Positions 9,551-23,500 of a stretch of 64,000 nt of DNA are shown piece after piece. Position numbers and translations under genes: made by a program. Every line of letters begins with the position of its first letter. The first letter of the stretch is position 1. Origin of the DNA: Elymus sibiricus (Eukaryota; Streptophyta; Magnoliopsida; Poales; Poaceae). The DNA is taken from positions 4,412,001 to 4,476,000 of the forward strand of contig CM077673.1 of NCBI GenBank assembly GCA_039707655.1, in the 5' to 3' direction. The notes beneath the pieces are model-generated. The model did no database searches. It was not told where the DNA came from and saw only the letters and a program-made list of their open reading frames with translations.

Positions 9551-11814
9551 CAGTGAATAATAGCATAGAAAACTGGTAAGAATGCACCAAATTTGCGAGT
9601 TTTGGAAAGGTCCCCGTAACCGGACCCCGAGCATCCCCAAATGTTGGGACGACCACAACAACCAAAAACAGTGAATAATAGCATAGAAAACTGGTCAGAC
9701 TGGACCAAATCTGCGAGTTCTGGCGAGGTCCCCGTAAGCGGACCCCATGGTTCCCCGAACGTCTCGATCGTCCCAAGACCCAAAATCAGTGAGTAATAGC
9801 ATAGAAAACTGGCCGGAACAGACAAAATCTGCTAGTTTTGGCGAGGTCCCGGTAACCGGTCCACGGGCTTCCCCGAATGTTCGGACGGCCACGACAACCA
9901 AAAAAACAGTGAATAATAGCATAGAAATCTAGTCAGAATGGACAAAATCTGCGAGTTTTGGGGAGGTCCCCGTAAGCGAACCCCGGGGTTCCCCGAACAT
10001 TTGGATCGCCCGGGGACCCATAACCAGTGAGTAATAGCATAGAAAACAGGTAAGAATGGACCAAATCTGCGAGTTTTGGCGATGTCACCGTAACCGGTCC
10101 ACGGGCTTCCCCGAACGTTCGGACGACCAAGACAACCAAAAAACAGTGAATAATAGCACAGAAAACTAGTAAGAATGGACCAAATCTGCGAGTTTTGGCG
10201 AGGTCCCCGTAACCGGACCCCGGGCTTCCCCGAACGTTCGGACGACCACGACAACCAAAAAACAGTGAATAATAGCATAGAAAACTGTTAAGAATGGACC
10301 AAATCTGCGAGTTTTGGCAAGGTCCCCGTAACCGGTCCCCGAGCATCCCCAAATGTTGGGACGACCACAACAACCAAAAACAGTGAATAATAGCATAGAA
10401 AACTGGTCAGACTGGACCAAATCTGCGAGTTCTGGCGAGGTCCCCGTAAGCGGACCCCATGGTGCCCCGAAAGTCTCGATCGTCCCAAGACCCAAAATCA
10501 GTGAGTAATAGCATAGAAATCTGGCCGGAACAGACAAAATCTGCTAGTTTTGGCGAGGTCCCGGTAACCGGTTCACGGGCTTCCCCGAATGTTTGGACGG
10601 CCACGACAACCAAAAAAACAGTGAATAATAGCATAGAAATCTGGTCAGAATGGACAAAATCTGCGAGTTTTGGGGAGGTCCCCGTAAGCGAACCCCGGGG
10701 TTCCCCGAACATTTGGATCGCCCCGGGACCCATAATCAGTGAGTAATAGCATAGAAAACAGGTAAGAATGGACCAAATATGCGAGTTTTGGTGATGTCAC
10801 CGTAACCGGCCCACAGGCTTCCCCGAACGTTCGGACGACCACGACAACCAAAAAAACAGTGAATAATAGCATAGAAATCTGGTCAAAATGGACAAAATCT
10901 GCGAGTTTTGGGGAGGTCCCCGTAAGCGAACCCCGGGGTTCCCCGAACATTTGGATCGCCCCGGGACCCATAACCAGTGACCCATAACCATAGCATAGAA
11001 AACAGGTAAGACTGGACCAAATCTGCGAGTTTTGTTGATGTCACCGTAACCGGTCCACGGGCTTCCCCGAACGTTCGGACGACCAAGACAACCAAAAAAC
11101 AGTGAATAATAGCACAGAAAACTAGTAAGAATGGACCAAATCTGCGAGTTTTGGCGAGGTCCCCGTAACCGGACCCCGGGCTTCCCCGAACGTTCGGACG
11201 AACACGACAACCAAAAAACAGTGAATAATAGCATAGAAAACAGTTAAGAATGGACCAAATCTGCGAGTTTTGGCAAGGTCCCCGTAACCGGTCCCCGAGC
11301 ATCCCCAAATGTTGGGACGACCACAACAACCAAAAACAGTGAATAATAGCATAGAAAACTGGTCAGACTGGACCAAATCTGCGAGTTCTGGCGAGGTCCC
11401 CGTAAGCGGACCCCATGGTGCCCCGAACGTCTCGATCGTCCCAAGACCCAAAATCAGTGAGTAATAATAGCATAGAAATCTGGCCGGAACAGACAAAATC
11501 TGCTTGTTTTGGCGAGGTCCCGGTAACCGGTTCACGGGCTTCCCCGAATGTTTGGACGGCCACGACAACCAAAAAAACAGTGAATAATAGCATAGAAATC
11601 TGGTCAGAATGGACAAAATCTGCGAGTTTTGGGGAGGTCCCCGTAAGCGAACCCCGGGGTTCCCCGAACATTTGGATCGCCCCGGGACCCATAACCAGTG
11701 AGTAATAGCATAGAAAACAGGTAAGAATGGACCAAATATGCGAGTTTTGGTGATGTCACCGTAACCGGTCCACAGGCTTCCCCGAACGTTCGGACGACCA
11801 AGACAACCAAAAAA

Positions 11815-12529
11815 CAGTGAATAATAGCACAGAAAGCTAATAAGAATGGACCAAATCTGCGAGTTTTGGCGAGGTCCCCGTAACCGGACCCCGGGCTTCC
11901 CCGAACGTTCGGACGACCACGACAACCAAAAAACAGTGAATAATAGCATAGAAAACCGGTAAGAATGGACCAAATCTGCGAGTTTTGGCAAGGTCCCCGT
12001 AACCGGTCCCCGAGCATCCCCAAATGTTGGGACGACCACAACAACCAAAAACAGTGAATAATAGCATAGAAAACTGGTCAGACTGGACCAAATCTGCGAG
12101 TTCTGGCGAGGTCCCCGTAAGCGGACCCCATGGTGCCCCGAACGTCTCGATCGTCCCAAGACCCAAAATCAGTGAGTAATAATAGCATAGAAATCTGGCC
12201 GGAACAGACAAAATCTGCTTGTTTTGGCGAGGTCCCGGTAACCGGTTCACGGGCTTCCCCGAATGTTTGGACGGCCACGACAACCAAAAAAACAGTGAAT
12301 AATAGCATAGAAATCTGGTCAGAATGGACAAAATCTGCGAGTTTTGGGGAGGTCCCCGTAAGCGAACCCCGGGGTTCCCCGAACATTTGGATCGCCCCGG
12401 GACCCATAACCAGTGAGTAATAGCATAGAAAACAGGTAAGAATGGACCAAATATGCGAGTTTTGGTGATGTCACCGTAACCGGTCCACAGGCTTCCCCGA
12501 ACGTTCGGACGACCAAGACAACCAAAAAA
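11815..12529 (+). repeat. A/B hybrid hexamer (715 bp)
   Basis: It begins with the A-type class 1 (AGAAAGCTAATAAG) and the A-type start of class 2 (AAAACCGGTAAG). It then switches within class 2 to B-type sequence (CCGGTCCCCGAGCATCC) and continues as B, with GTGCCCCGAAC and TAATAATAG. The switch lies between about 11955 and 12010. It explains why the offset to copy 1 changes from 9399 to 10114 here. Confidence 0.85.
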
Positions 12530-15383
12530 CAGTGAATAATAGCACAGAAAGCTAATAAGAATGGACCAAATCTGCGAGTTTTGGCGAGGTCCCCGTAACC
12601 GGACCCCGGGCTTCCCCGAACGTTCGGACGACCACGACAACCAAAAAACAGTGAATAATAGCATAGAAAACCGGTAAGAATGGACCAAATCTGCGAGTTT
12701 TGGCAAGGTCCCCGTAACCGGACCCCGGGCATCCCCAAATGTTGGGACGACCACAACAACCAAAAGCAGTGAATAATAGCATAGAAAACAAGTAAGAATG
12801 GACCAAATCTGCGAGTTTTGGCGAGGTCCCCGTAAGCGGACCCCATGGTTCCCCGAATGTCTCGATCGTCCCAAGACCCAAAATCAGTGAGTAATAGCAT
12901 AGAAAACTGGCCGGAACAGACAAAATCTGCTAGTTTTGGCGAGGTCCCGGTAACCGGTCCACGGGCTTCCCCGAATGTTCGGACGGCCACGACAACCAAA
13001 AAAACAGTGAATAATAGCATAGAAATCTGGTCAGAATGGACAAAATCTGCGAGTTTTGGGGAGGTCCCCGTAAGCGAACCCCGGGGTTCCCCGAACATTT
13101 GGATCGCCCCGGGACCCATAACCAGTGAGTAATAGCATAGAAAACAGGTAAGAATGGACTAAATCTGCGAGTTTTGTTGATGTCACCGTAACCGGTCCAC
13201 GGGCTTCCCCGAACGTTCGGACGACCAAGACAACCAAAAAACAGTGAATAATAGCACAGAAAACTAGTAAAAATGGACCAAATCTGCGAGTTTTGGCGAG
13301 GTCCCCGTAACCGGACCCCGGGCTTCCCCGAACGTTCGGACGACCACGACAACCAAAAAACAGTGAATAATAGCATAGAAAACTGTTAAGAATGGACCAA
13401 ATCTGCGAGTTTTGGCAAGGTCCCCGTAACCGGTCCCCGAGCATCCCCAAATGTTGGGACGACCACAACAACCAAAAACAGTGAATAATAGCATAGAAAA
13501 CTGGTCAGACTGGACCAAATCTGCGAGTTCTGGCGAGGTCCCCGTAAGCGGACCCCATGGTGCCCCGAACGTCTCGATCGTCCCAAGACCCAAAATCAGT
13601 GAGTAATAATAGCATAGAAATCTGGCCGGAACAGACAAAATCTGCTTGTTTTGGCGAGGTCCCGGTAACCGGTTCACGGGCTTCCCCGAATGTTTGGACG
13701 GCCACGACAACCAAAAAAACAGTGAATAATAGCATAGAAATCTGGTCAGAATGGACAAAATCTGCGAGTTTTGGGGAGGTCCCCGTAAGCGAACCCCGGG
13801 GTTCCCCGAACATTTGGATCGCCCCGGGACCCATAACCAGTGAGTAATAGCATAGAAAACAGGTAAGAATGGACCAAATATGCGAGTTTTGGTGATGTCA
13901 CCGTAACCGGTCCACAGGCTTCCCCGAACGTTCGGACGACCAAGACAACCAAAAAACAGTGAATAATAGCACAGAAAGCTAATAAGAATGGACCAAATCT
14001 GCGAGTTTTGGCGAGGTCCCCGTAACCGGACCCCGGGCTTCCCCGAACGTTCGGACGACCACGACAACCAAAAAACAGTGAATAATAGCATAGAAAACCG
14101 GTAAGAATGGACCAAATCTGCGAGTTTTGGCAAGGTCCCCGTAACCGGACCCCGGGCATCCCCAAATGTTGGGACGACCACAACAACCAAAAGCAGTGAA
14201 TAATAGCATAGAAAACAAGTAAGAATGGACCAAATCTGCGAGTTTTGGCGAGGTCCCCGTAAGCGGACCCCATGGTTCCCCGAATGTCTCGATCGTCCCA
14301 AGACCCAAAATCAGTGAGTAATAGCATAGAAAACTGGCCGGAACAGACAAAATCTGCTAGTTTTGGCGAGGTCCCGGTAACCGGTCCACGGGCTTCCCCG
14401 AATGTTCGGACGGCCACGACAACCAAAAAAACAGTGAATAATAGCATAGAAATCTGGTCAGAATGGACAAAATCTGCGAGTTTTGGGGAGGTCCCCGTAA
14501 GCGAACCCCGGGGTTCCCCGAACATTTGGATCGCCCCGGGACCCATAACCAGTGAGTAATAGCATAGAAAACAGGTAAGAATGGACTAAATCTGCGAGTT
14601 TTGTTGATGTCACCGTAACCGGTCCACGGGCTTCCCCGAACGTTCGGACGACCAAGACAACCAAAAAACAGTGAATAATAGCACAGAAAACTAGTAAAAA
14701 TGGACCAAATCTGCGAGTTTTGGCGAGGTCCCCGTAACCGGACCCCGGGCTTCCCCGAACGTTCGGACGACCACGACAACCAAAAAACAGTGAATAATAG
14801 CATAGAAAACTGTTAAGAATGGACCAAATCTGCGAGTTTTGGCAAGGTCCCCGTAACCGGTCCCCGAGCATCCCCAAATGTTGGGACGACCACAACAACC
14901 AAAAACAGTGAATAATAGCATAGAAAACTGGTCAGACTGGACCAAATCTGCGAGTTCTGGCGAGGTCCCCGTAAGCGGACCCCATGGTGCCCCGAACGTC
15001 TCGATCGTCCCAAGAACCAAAATCAGTGAGTAATAATAGCATAGAAATCTGGCCGGAACAGACAAAATCTGCTTGTTTTGGCGAGGTCCCGGTAACCGGT
15101 TCACGGGCTTCCCCGAATGTTTGGACGGCCACGACAACCAAAAAAACAGTGAATAATAGCATAGAAATCTGGTCAGAATGGACAAAATCTGCGAGTTTTG
15201 GGGAGGTCCCCGTAAGCGAACCCCGGGGTTCCCCGAACATTTGGATCGCCCCGGGACCCATAATCAGTGAGTAATAGCATAGAAAACAGGTAAGAATGGA
15301 CCAAATCTGCGAGTTTTGGCGATGTCACCGTAACCGGTCCACAGGCTTCCCCGAACGTTCGGACGACCAAGACAACCAAAAAA
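12530..15383 (+). repeat. 1427-bp 12-mer HOR subarray, copy 2
   Basis: This is two A+B pairs, with hexamers starting at 12530 (A), 13242 (B), 13957 (A) and 14669 (B). A tail hexamer at 15384 corresponds to 8839 in copy 1. The B hexamer at 14669 shares the marker AAGAACCAAAATC with that at 8124. Confidence 0.9.
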
Positions 15384-15976
15384 CAGTGAATAATAGCACA
15401 GAAAGCTAGTAAGAATGGACTAAATCTGCGAGTTTTGGCAAGGTCCCCGTAACCGGACCCCGGGCTTCCCCGAATGTTCGGACGACCACTACAACCAAAA
15501 AACAGTGAATAATAGCATAGAAAACCGGTAAGAATGGACCAAATCTGCGAGTTTTGGCAAGGTCCCCGTAACCGGACCCCGGGCATCCCCAAATGTTGGG
15601 ACGACCACAACAACCAAAAACAGTGAATAATAGCATAGAAAACAGGTAAGAATGGACCAAATCTGCGAGTTTTGGCGAGGTCCCCGTAAGCGGACCCCAT
15701 GGTTCCCCGAACGTTTCGATCGTCCCGAGACCCAAAATCAGTGAGTAATAGCATAGAAAACTGGCCGGAAAAGACAAAATCTGCTAGTTTTGGCGAGGTC
15801 CCGGTAACCGGTCCACGGGCTTCCCCGAATATTCGGACGGCCACGACAACCAAAAAAACAGTGAATAATAGCATAGAAATCTGGTCAGAATGGACAAAAT
15901 CTGAGAGTTTTGGCGAGGTCCCCGTAAGCGGACCCCGGGGTTCCACAAACATTTGGATCGCCCCGGGACCAATAAT

Positions 15977-16804
15977 CAGAGAGTAATAGCATAGAAAACA
16001 GGTAAGAATTGACCACATCTGCGAGTTTTGGCGATGTCACCGTAACCGTTCCACGGGCTTCCCCGAACGTTCGGACGACCATGACAACCAAAAAACAGTG
16101 AATAATAGAACAGGAAACTAGTAAGAATGGACCAAATCTGAGTTTTGGCGAGGTCCCCGTAACCGGACCCCGGGCTTCCCCGAACGTTCGGACGACCACG
16201 ACAACCAAAAAACAGTGAATAATAGCATAGAAAACTAGTAAGAATGGACCAAATCTGCGAGTTTTGGCAAGGTCCTCGTAACCGGACCCCGGGCATTCCC
16301 AAATGTTGGGACGACCACAACAACCAAAAACAGTGAATACTAGCATAGAAAACAGGTAAGAATGGACCAAATCTGCGAGTTTTGGCGAGGTCCCCGTAAG
16401 CGGACCCCATGGTTCGCCGAACGTTTCGATCGTCCCGAGACCCAAAATCAGTAAGTAATAGCATAAAAAACTGGCCGAAACAGACAAAATCTGCTAGTTT
16501 TGGCGAGGTCCCGGTAACCGGTCCACGGGCTTCCCCGAATGTTCGGACGGTCACGACAACCAAAAAAACAGTGAATAATAGCATAGAAATCTGGTCAGAA
16601 TGGACAAAATCTGCTAGTTTTGGCGAGGTCCCCGTAAGCGGACCCCGGGGTTCCACAAACATTTGGATCGCCCCGGGACCAATAATCAGAGAGTAATAGC
16701 ATAGAAAACAGGTAAGAATTGACCACATCTGCGAGTTTTGTTGATGTCACCGTAACCGTTCCACGGGCTTCCCCGAACGTTCGGACGACCAAGACAACCA
16801 AAAA
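15977..16804 (+). repeat. Transition block with variant class 1' monomers
   Basis: Monomers start at 15977, 16096, 16213, 16331, 16449, 16569 and 16687. New traits appear together here: GAATTGACCACATCTGCG in class 6, AATAGAACAGGAAACTAG and the 2-bp deletion TCTGAGTTTTGG in a 117-bp class 1', GGGCATTCCC in class 2, GAATACTAGC at the start of class 3 and CAGTAAG before class 4. These traits define the zone to the right. The boundary near 16805 reads AAAAAAAGTGA, having lost the usual C. Confidence 0.85.
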
Positions 16805-17519
16805 AAGTGAATAATAGCACAGAAAACTAGTAAGAATGGACCAAATCTGCGAGTTTTGGCGAGGTCCCCGTAACCGGACCCCGGGCTTCCCCGAACGTTC
16901 GGACGACCACGACAACCAAAAAACAGTGAATAATAGCATAGAAAACTGTTAAGAATGGACCAAATCTGCGAGTTTTGGCAAGGTCCCCGTAACCGGTCCC
17001 CGAGCATCCCCAAATGTTGGGATGACCACAACAACCAAAAACAATGAATAATAGCATAGAAAACTGGTCAGACTGGACCAAATCTGCGAGTTCTGGCGAG
17101 GTCCCCGTAAGCGGACCCCATGGTGCCCCGAACGTCTCGATCGTCCCAAGAACCAAAATCAGTGAGTAATAATAGCATAGAAATCTGGCCGGAACAGACA
17201 AAATCTGCTTGTTTTGGCGAGGTCCCGGTAACCGGTTCACGGGCTTCCCCGAATGTTGGGACGGCCACGACAACCAAAAAAACAGTGAATAATAGCATAG
17301 AAATCTGGTCAGAATGGACAAAATCTGCGAGTTTTGGGGAGGTCCCCGTAAGCGAACCCCGGGGTTCCCCGAACATTTGGATCGCCCCGGGACCCATAAT
17401 CAGTGAGTAATAGCATAGAAAACAGGTAAGAATGGACCAAATCTGCGAGTTTTGGCGATGTCACCGTAACCGGTCCACAGGCTTCCCCGAACGTTCGGAC
17501 GACCAAGACAACCAAAAAA
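16805..17519 (+). repeat. Isolated B hexamer from the left-zone subfamily
   Basis: This hexamer carries TAATAATAG, TGCTTGTTTTGG and GGGGAGGTCC with GTAAGCGAACCCCGGGG, all typical of B hexamers at 1.7-15.4 kb. It is flanked on both sides by the class 1'-containing subfamily. It has private changes such as GGGATGACCAC, ACAATGAATAATAG and AATGTTGGGACGGCC. It looks like a relic or transferred left-zone unit inside the next zone. Confidence 0.85.
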
Positions 17520-20500
17520 CAGTGAATAATAGCACAGAAAGCTAGTAAGAATGGACTAAATCTGCGAGTTTTGGCAAGGTCCCCGTAACCGGACCCCGGG
17601 CTTCCCCGAATGTTCGGACGACCACTACAACCAAAAAACAGTGAATAATAGCATAGAAAACCGGTAAGAATGGACCAAATCTGCGAGTTTTGGCAAGGTC
17701 CCCGTAACCGGACCCCGGGCATCCCGAAATGTTGGGACGACCACAACAACCAAAAACAGTGAATAAGAGCATAGAAAACAGGTAAGAATGGACCAAATCT
17801 GCGAGTTTTGGCGAGGTCCCCGTAAGCGGACCCCATGGTTCCCCGAACGTTTCGATCGTCCCGAGACCCAAAATCAGTGAGTAATAGCATAGAAAACTGG
17901 CCGGAAAAAGACAAAATCTGCTAGTTTTGGCGAGGTCCCGGTAACCGGTCCACGGGCTTCCCCGAATGTTCGGACGGCCACGACAACCAAAAAAACAGTG
18001 AATAATAGCATAGAAATCTGGTCAGAATGGACAAAATCTGCGAGTTTTGGCGAGGTCCCCGTAAGCGGACCCCGGGGTTCCACAAACATTTGGATCGCCT
18101 CGGGACCAATAATCAGAGAGTAATAGCATAGAAAACAGGTAAGAATTGACCACATCTGCGAGTTTTGGCGATGTCACCGTAACCATTCCACGGGCTTCCC
18201 CGAACGTTCGGACGAGCATGACAACCAAAAAACAGTGAATAATAGAACAGGAAACTAGTAAGAATGGACCAAATCTGAGTTTTGGCGAGGTCCCCGTAAC
18301 CGGACCCCGGGCTTCCCCGAACGTTCGGACGACCACGACAACCAAAAAACAGTGAATAATAGCATAGAAAACTAGTAAGAATGGACACAATCTGCGAGTT
18401 TTGGCAAGGTCCCCGTAACCAGACCCCGGGCATTCGCAAATGTTGGGACGACCACAACAACCAAAAACAGTGAATACTAGCATAGAAAACAGGTAAGAAT
18501 GGACCAAATCTGCGAGTTTTGGCGAGGTCCCCGTAAGCGGACCCCATGGTTCCCCGAACGTTTCGATCGTCCCGAGACAAAAAATCAGTAAGTAATAGCA
18601 TAAAAAACTGGCCGGAACAGACAAAATCTGCTAGTTTTGGCGAGGTCCCGATAATTGGTCCACGGGCTTCCCCGAATGTTCGGACGGCCACGACAACCAA
18701 AAAAACAGTGAATAATAGCATAGAAATCTGGTCAGAATGGACAAAATCTGCGAGTTTTGGCGAGGTCCCCGTAAGGGGACCCCGGGGTTCCCCGAACATT
18801 TGGATCGCCCCGGGACCCATAATCAGAGAGTAATAGCATAGAAAACAGGTAAGAATGGACCAAATCTGCGAGTTTTGGCGATGTCACCGTAACCGGTCCA
18901 CGGGCTTCCCCGAACGTTCGGACGACCAAGACAACCAAAAAACAGTGAATAATAGCACAGAAAGCTAGTAAGAATGGACTAAATCTGCGAGTTTTGGCAA
19001 GGTCCCCGTAACCGGACCCCGGGCTTCCCCGAATGTTCGGACGACCACTACAACCAAAAAACAGTGAATAATAGCATAGAAAACCGGTAAGAATGGACCA
19101 AATCTGCGAGTTTTGGCAAGGTCCCCGTAACCGGACCCCGGGCATCCCGAAATGTTGGGACGACCACAACAACCAAAAACAGTGAATAATAGCATAGAAA
19201 ACAGGTAAGAATGGACCAAATCTGCGAGTTTTGGCGAGGTCCCCGTAAGCGGACCCCATGGTTCCCCGAACGTTTCGATCGTCCCGAGACCCAAAATCAG
19301 TGAGTAATAGCATAGAAAACTGGCCGGAAAAAGACAAAATCTGCTAGTTTTGGCGAGGTCCCGGTAACCGGTCCACGGGCTTCCCCGAATGTTCGGACGG
19401 CCACGACAACCAAAAAAACAGTGAATAATAGCATAGAAATCTGGTCAGAATGGACAAAATCTGCGAGTTTTGGCGAGGTCCCCGTAAGCGGACCCCGGGG
19501 TTCCACAAACATTTGGATCGCCTCGGAACCAATAATCAGAGAGTAATAGCATAGAAAACAGGTAAGAATTGACCACATCTGCGAGTTTTGGCGATGTCAC
19601 CGTAACTGTTCCACGGGCTTCCCCGAACGTTCGGACGACCATGACAACCAAAAAACAGTGAATAATAGAACAGGAAACTAGTAAGAATGGACCAAATCTG
19701 AGTTTTGGCGAGGTCCCCGTAACCGGACCCCGGGCTTCCCCGAACGTTCGGACGACCACGACAACCAAAAAACAGTGAATAATAGCATAGAAAACTAGTA
19801 AGAATGGACACAATCTGCGAGTTTTGGCAAGGTCCCCGTAACCGGACCCCGGGCATTCGCAAATGTTGGGACGACCACAACAACCAAAAACAGTGAATAC
19901 TAGCATAGAAAACAGGTAAGAATGGACCAAATCTGCGAGTTTTGGCGAGGTCCCCGTAAGCGGACCCCATGGTTCCCCGAACGTTTCGATCGTCCCGAGA
20001 CAAAAAATCAGTAAGTAATAGCATAAAAAACTGGCCGGAACAGACAAAATCTGCTAGTTTTGGCGAGGTCCCGATAATTGGTCCACGGGCTTCCCCGAAT
20101 GTTCGGACGGCCACGACAACCAAAAAAACAGTGAATAATAGCATAGAAATCTGGTCAGAATGGACAAAATCTGCGAGTTTTGGCGAGGTCCCCGTAAGGG
20201 GACCCCGGGGTTCCCCGAACATTTGGATCGCCCCGGGACCCATAATCAGAGAGTAATAGCATAGAAAACAGGTAAGAATGGACCAAATCTGCGAGTTTTG
20301 GCGATGTCACCGTAACCGGTCCACGGGATTCCCCGAACGTTCGGACGACCAAGACAACCAAAAAACAGTGAATAATAGCACAGAAAGCTAGTAAGAATGG
20401 ACTAAATCTGCGAGTTTTGGCAAGGTCCCCGTAACCGGACCCCGGGCTTCCCCGAATGTTCGGACGACCACTACAACCAAAAAACAGTGAATAATAGCAT

Positions 20501-23500
20501 AGAAAACTGGTAAGAATGGACCAAATCTGCGAGTTTTGGCAAGGTCCACGTAACCGGACCCCGGGCATCCCGAAATGTTGGGACGACCACAACAACCAAA
20601 AACAGTGAATAATAGCATAGAAAACAGGTAAGAATGGACCAAATCTGCGAGTTTTGGCGAGGTCCCCGTAAGCGGACCCCATGGTTCCCCGAACGTTTCG
20701 ATCGTCCCGAGACCCAAAATCAGTGAGTAATAGCATAGAAAACTGGCCGGAAAAAGACAAAATCTGCTAGTTTTGGCGAGGTCCCGGTAACCGGTCCACG
20801 GGCTTCCCCGAATGTTCGGACGGCCACGACAACCAAAAAAACAGTGAATAATAGCATAGAAATCTGGTCAGAATGGACAAAATCTGCGAGTTTTGGCGAG
20901 GTCCCCGTAAGCGGACCCCGGGGTTCCACAAACATTTGGATCGCCTCGGGACCAATAATCAGAGAGTAATAGCATAGAAAACAGGTAAGAATTGACCACA
21001 TCTGCGAGTTTTGGCGATGTCACCGTAACCGTTCCACGGGCTTCCCCGAACGTTCGGACGACCATGACAACCAAAAAACAGTGAATAATAGAACAGGAAA
21101 CTAGTAAGAATGGACCAAATCTGAGTTTTGGCGAGGTCCCCGTAACCGGACCCCGGGCTTCCCCGAACGTTCGGACGACCACGACAACCAAAAAACAGTG
21201 AATAATAGCATAGAAAACTAGTAAGAATGGACACAATCTGCGAGTTTTGGCAAGGTCCCCGTAACCGGACCCCGGGCATTCGCAAATGTTGGGACGACCA
21301 CAACAACCAAAAACAGTGAATACTAGCATAGAAAACAGGTAAGAATGGACCAAATCTGCGAGTTTTGGCGAGGTCCCCGTAAGCGGACCCCATGGTTCCC
21401 CGAACGTTTCGATCGTCCCGAGACAAAAAATCAGTAAGTAATAGCATAAAAAACTGGCCGGAACAGACAAAATCTGCTAGTTTTGGCGAGGTCCCGATAA
21501 TTGGTCCACGGGCTTCCCCGAATGTTCGGACGGCCACGACAACCAAAAAAACAGTGAATAATAGCATAGAAATCTGGTCAGAATGGACAAAATCTGCGAG
21601 TTTTGGCGAGGTCCCCGTAAGGGGACCCCGGGGTTCCCCGAACATTTGGATCGCCCCGGGACCCATAATCAGAGAGTAATAGCATAGAAAACAGGTAAGA
21701 ATGGACCAAATCTGCGAGTTTTGGCGATGTCACCGTAACCGGTCCACGGGCTTCCCCGAACGTTCGGACGACCAAGACAACCAAAAAACAGTGAATAATA
21801 GCACAGAAAGCTAGTAAGAATGGACTAAATCTGCGAGTTTTGGCAAGGTCCCCGTAACCGGACCCCGGGCTTCCCCGAATGTTCGGACGACCACTACAAC
21901 CAAAAAACAGTGAATAATAGCATAGAAAACCGGTAAGAATGGACCAAATCTGCGAGTTTTGGCAAGGTCCCCGTAACCGGACCCCGGGCATCCCGAAATG
22001 TTGGGACGACCACAACAACCAAAAACAGTGAATAATAGCATAGAAAACAGGTAAGAATGGACCAAATCTGCGAGTTTTGGCGAGGTCCCCGTAAGCGGAC
22101 CCCATGGTTCCCCGAACGTTTCGATCGTCCCGAGACCCAAAATCAGTGAGTATTAGCATAGAAAACTGGCCGGAAAAAGACAAAATCTGCTAGTTTTGGC
22201 GAGGTCCCGGTAACCGGTCCACGGGCTTCCCCGAATGTTCGGACGGCCACGACAACCAAAAAAACAGTGAATAATAGCATAGAAATCTGGTCAGAATGGA
22301 CAAAATCTGCGAGTTTTGGCGAGGTCCCCGTAAGCGGACCCCGGGGTTCCACAAACATTTGGATCGCCTCGGGACCAATAATCAGAGAGTAATAGCATAG
22401 AAAACAGGTAAGAATTGACCACATCTGCGAATTTTGGCGATGTCACCGTAACCGTTCCACGGGCTTCCCCGAACGTTCGGACGACCATGACAACCAAAAA
22501 ACAGTGAATAATAGAACAGGAAACTAGTAAGAATGGACCAAATCTGAGTTTTGGCGAGGTCCCCGTAACCGGACCCCGGGCTTCCCCGAACGTTCGGACG
22601 ACCACGACAACCAAAAAACAGTGAATAATAGCATAGAAAACTAGTAAGAGTGGACACAATCTGCGAGTTTTGGCAAGGTCCCCGTAACCGGACCCCGGGC
22701 ATTCGCAAATGTTGGGACGACCACAACAACCAAAAACAGTGAATACTAGCATAGAAAACAGGTAAGAATGGACCAAATCTGCGAGTTTTGGCGAGGTCCC
22801 CGTAAGCGGACCCCATGGTTCCCCGAACGTTTCGATCGTCCCGAGACAAAAAATCAGTGAGTATTAGCATAGAAAACTGGCCGGAAAAAGACAAAATCTG
22901 CTAGTTTTGGCGAGGTCCCGGTAACCGGTCCACGGGCTTCCCCGAATGTTCGGACGGCCACGACAACCAAAAAAACAGTGAATAATAGCATAGAAATCTG
23001 GTCAGAATGGACAAAATCTGCGAGTTTTGGCGAGGTCCCCGTAAGCGGACCCCGGGGTTCCACAAACATTTGGATCGCCTCGGGACCAATAATCAGAGAG
23101 TAATAGCATAGAAAACAGGTAAGAATTGACCACATCTGCGAATTTTGGCGATGTCACCGTAACCGTTCCACGGGCTTCCCCGAACGTTCGGACGACCATG
23201 ACAACCAAAAAACAGTGAATAATAGAACAGGAAACTAGTAAGAATGGACCAAATCTGAGTTTTGGCGAGGTCCCCGTAACCGGACCCCGGGCTTCCCCGA
23301 ACGTTCGGACGACCACGACAACCAAAAAACAGTGAATAATAGCATAGAAAACTAGTAAGAGTGGACACAATCTGCGAGTTTTGGCAAGGTCCCCGTAACC
23401 GGACCCCGGGCATTCGCAAATGTTGGGACGACCACAACAACCAAAAACAGTGAATACTAGCATAGAAAACAGGTAAGAATGGACCAAATCTGCGAGTTTT

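Larger units (their letters stand above)
9551..15976 (+). repeat. 9399-bp segmental unit, copy 2 (shortened)
   Basis: This repeats copy 1 from 152 onward, including the GAATGCACC variant, the 8-mer (10144-11099), the microduplication (10967-10990) and the tail. The offset is +9399 up to about 11.98 kb, +10114 in the following A/B hexamers, and +6545 in the right part including the tail. Copy 1 from 152 to 9431 is 9280 bp and copy 2 from 9551 to 15976 is 6426 bp. The difference, 2854 bp, is exactly two 1427-bp units. Confidence 0.85.

Noticed and set aside
16801..16810. Insertion or junction with foreign DNA at the odd boundary AAAAAAAGTGA
   Set aside because: It is a small change of the CAGTGA boundary; monomer sequence continues normally on both sides.
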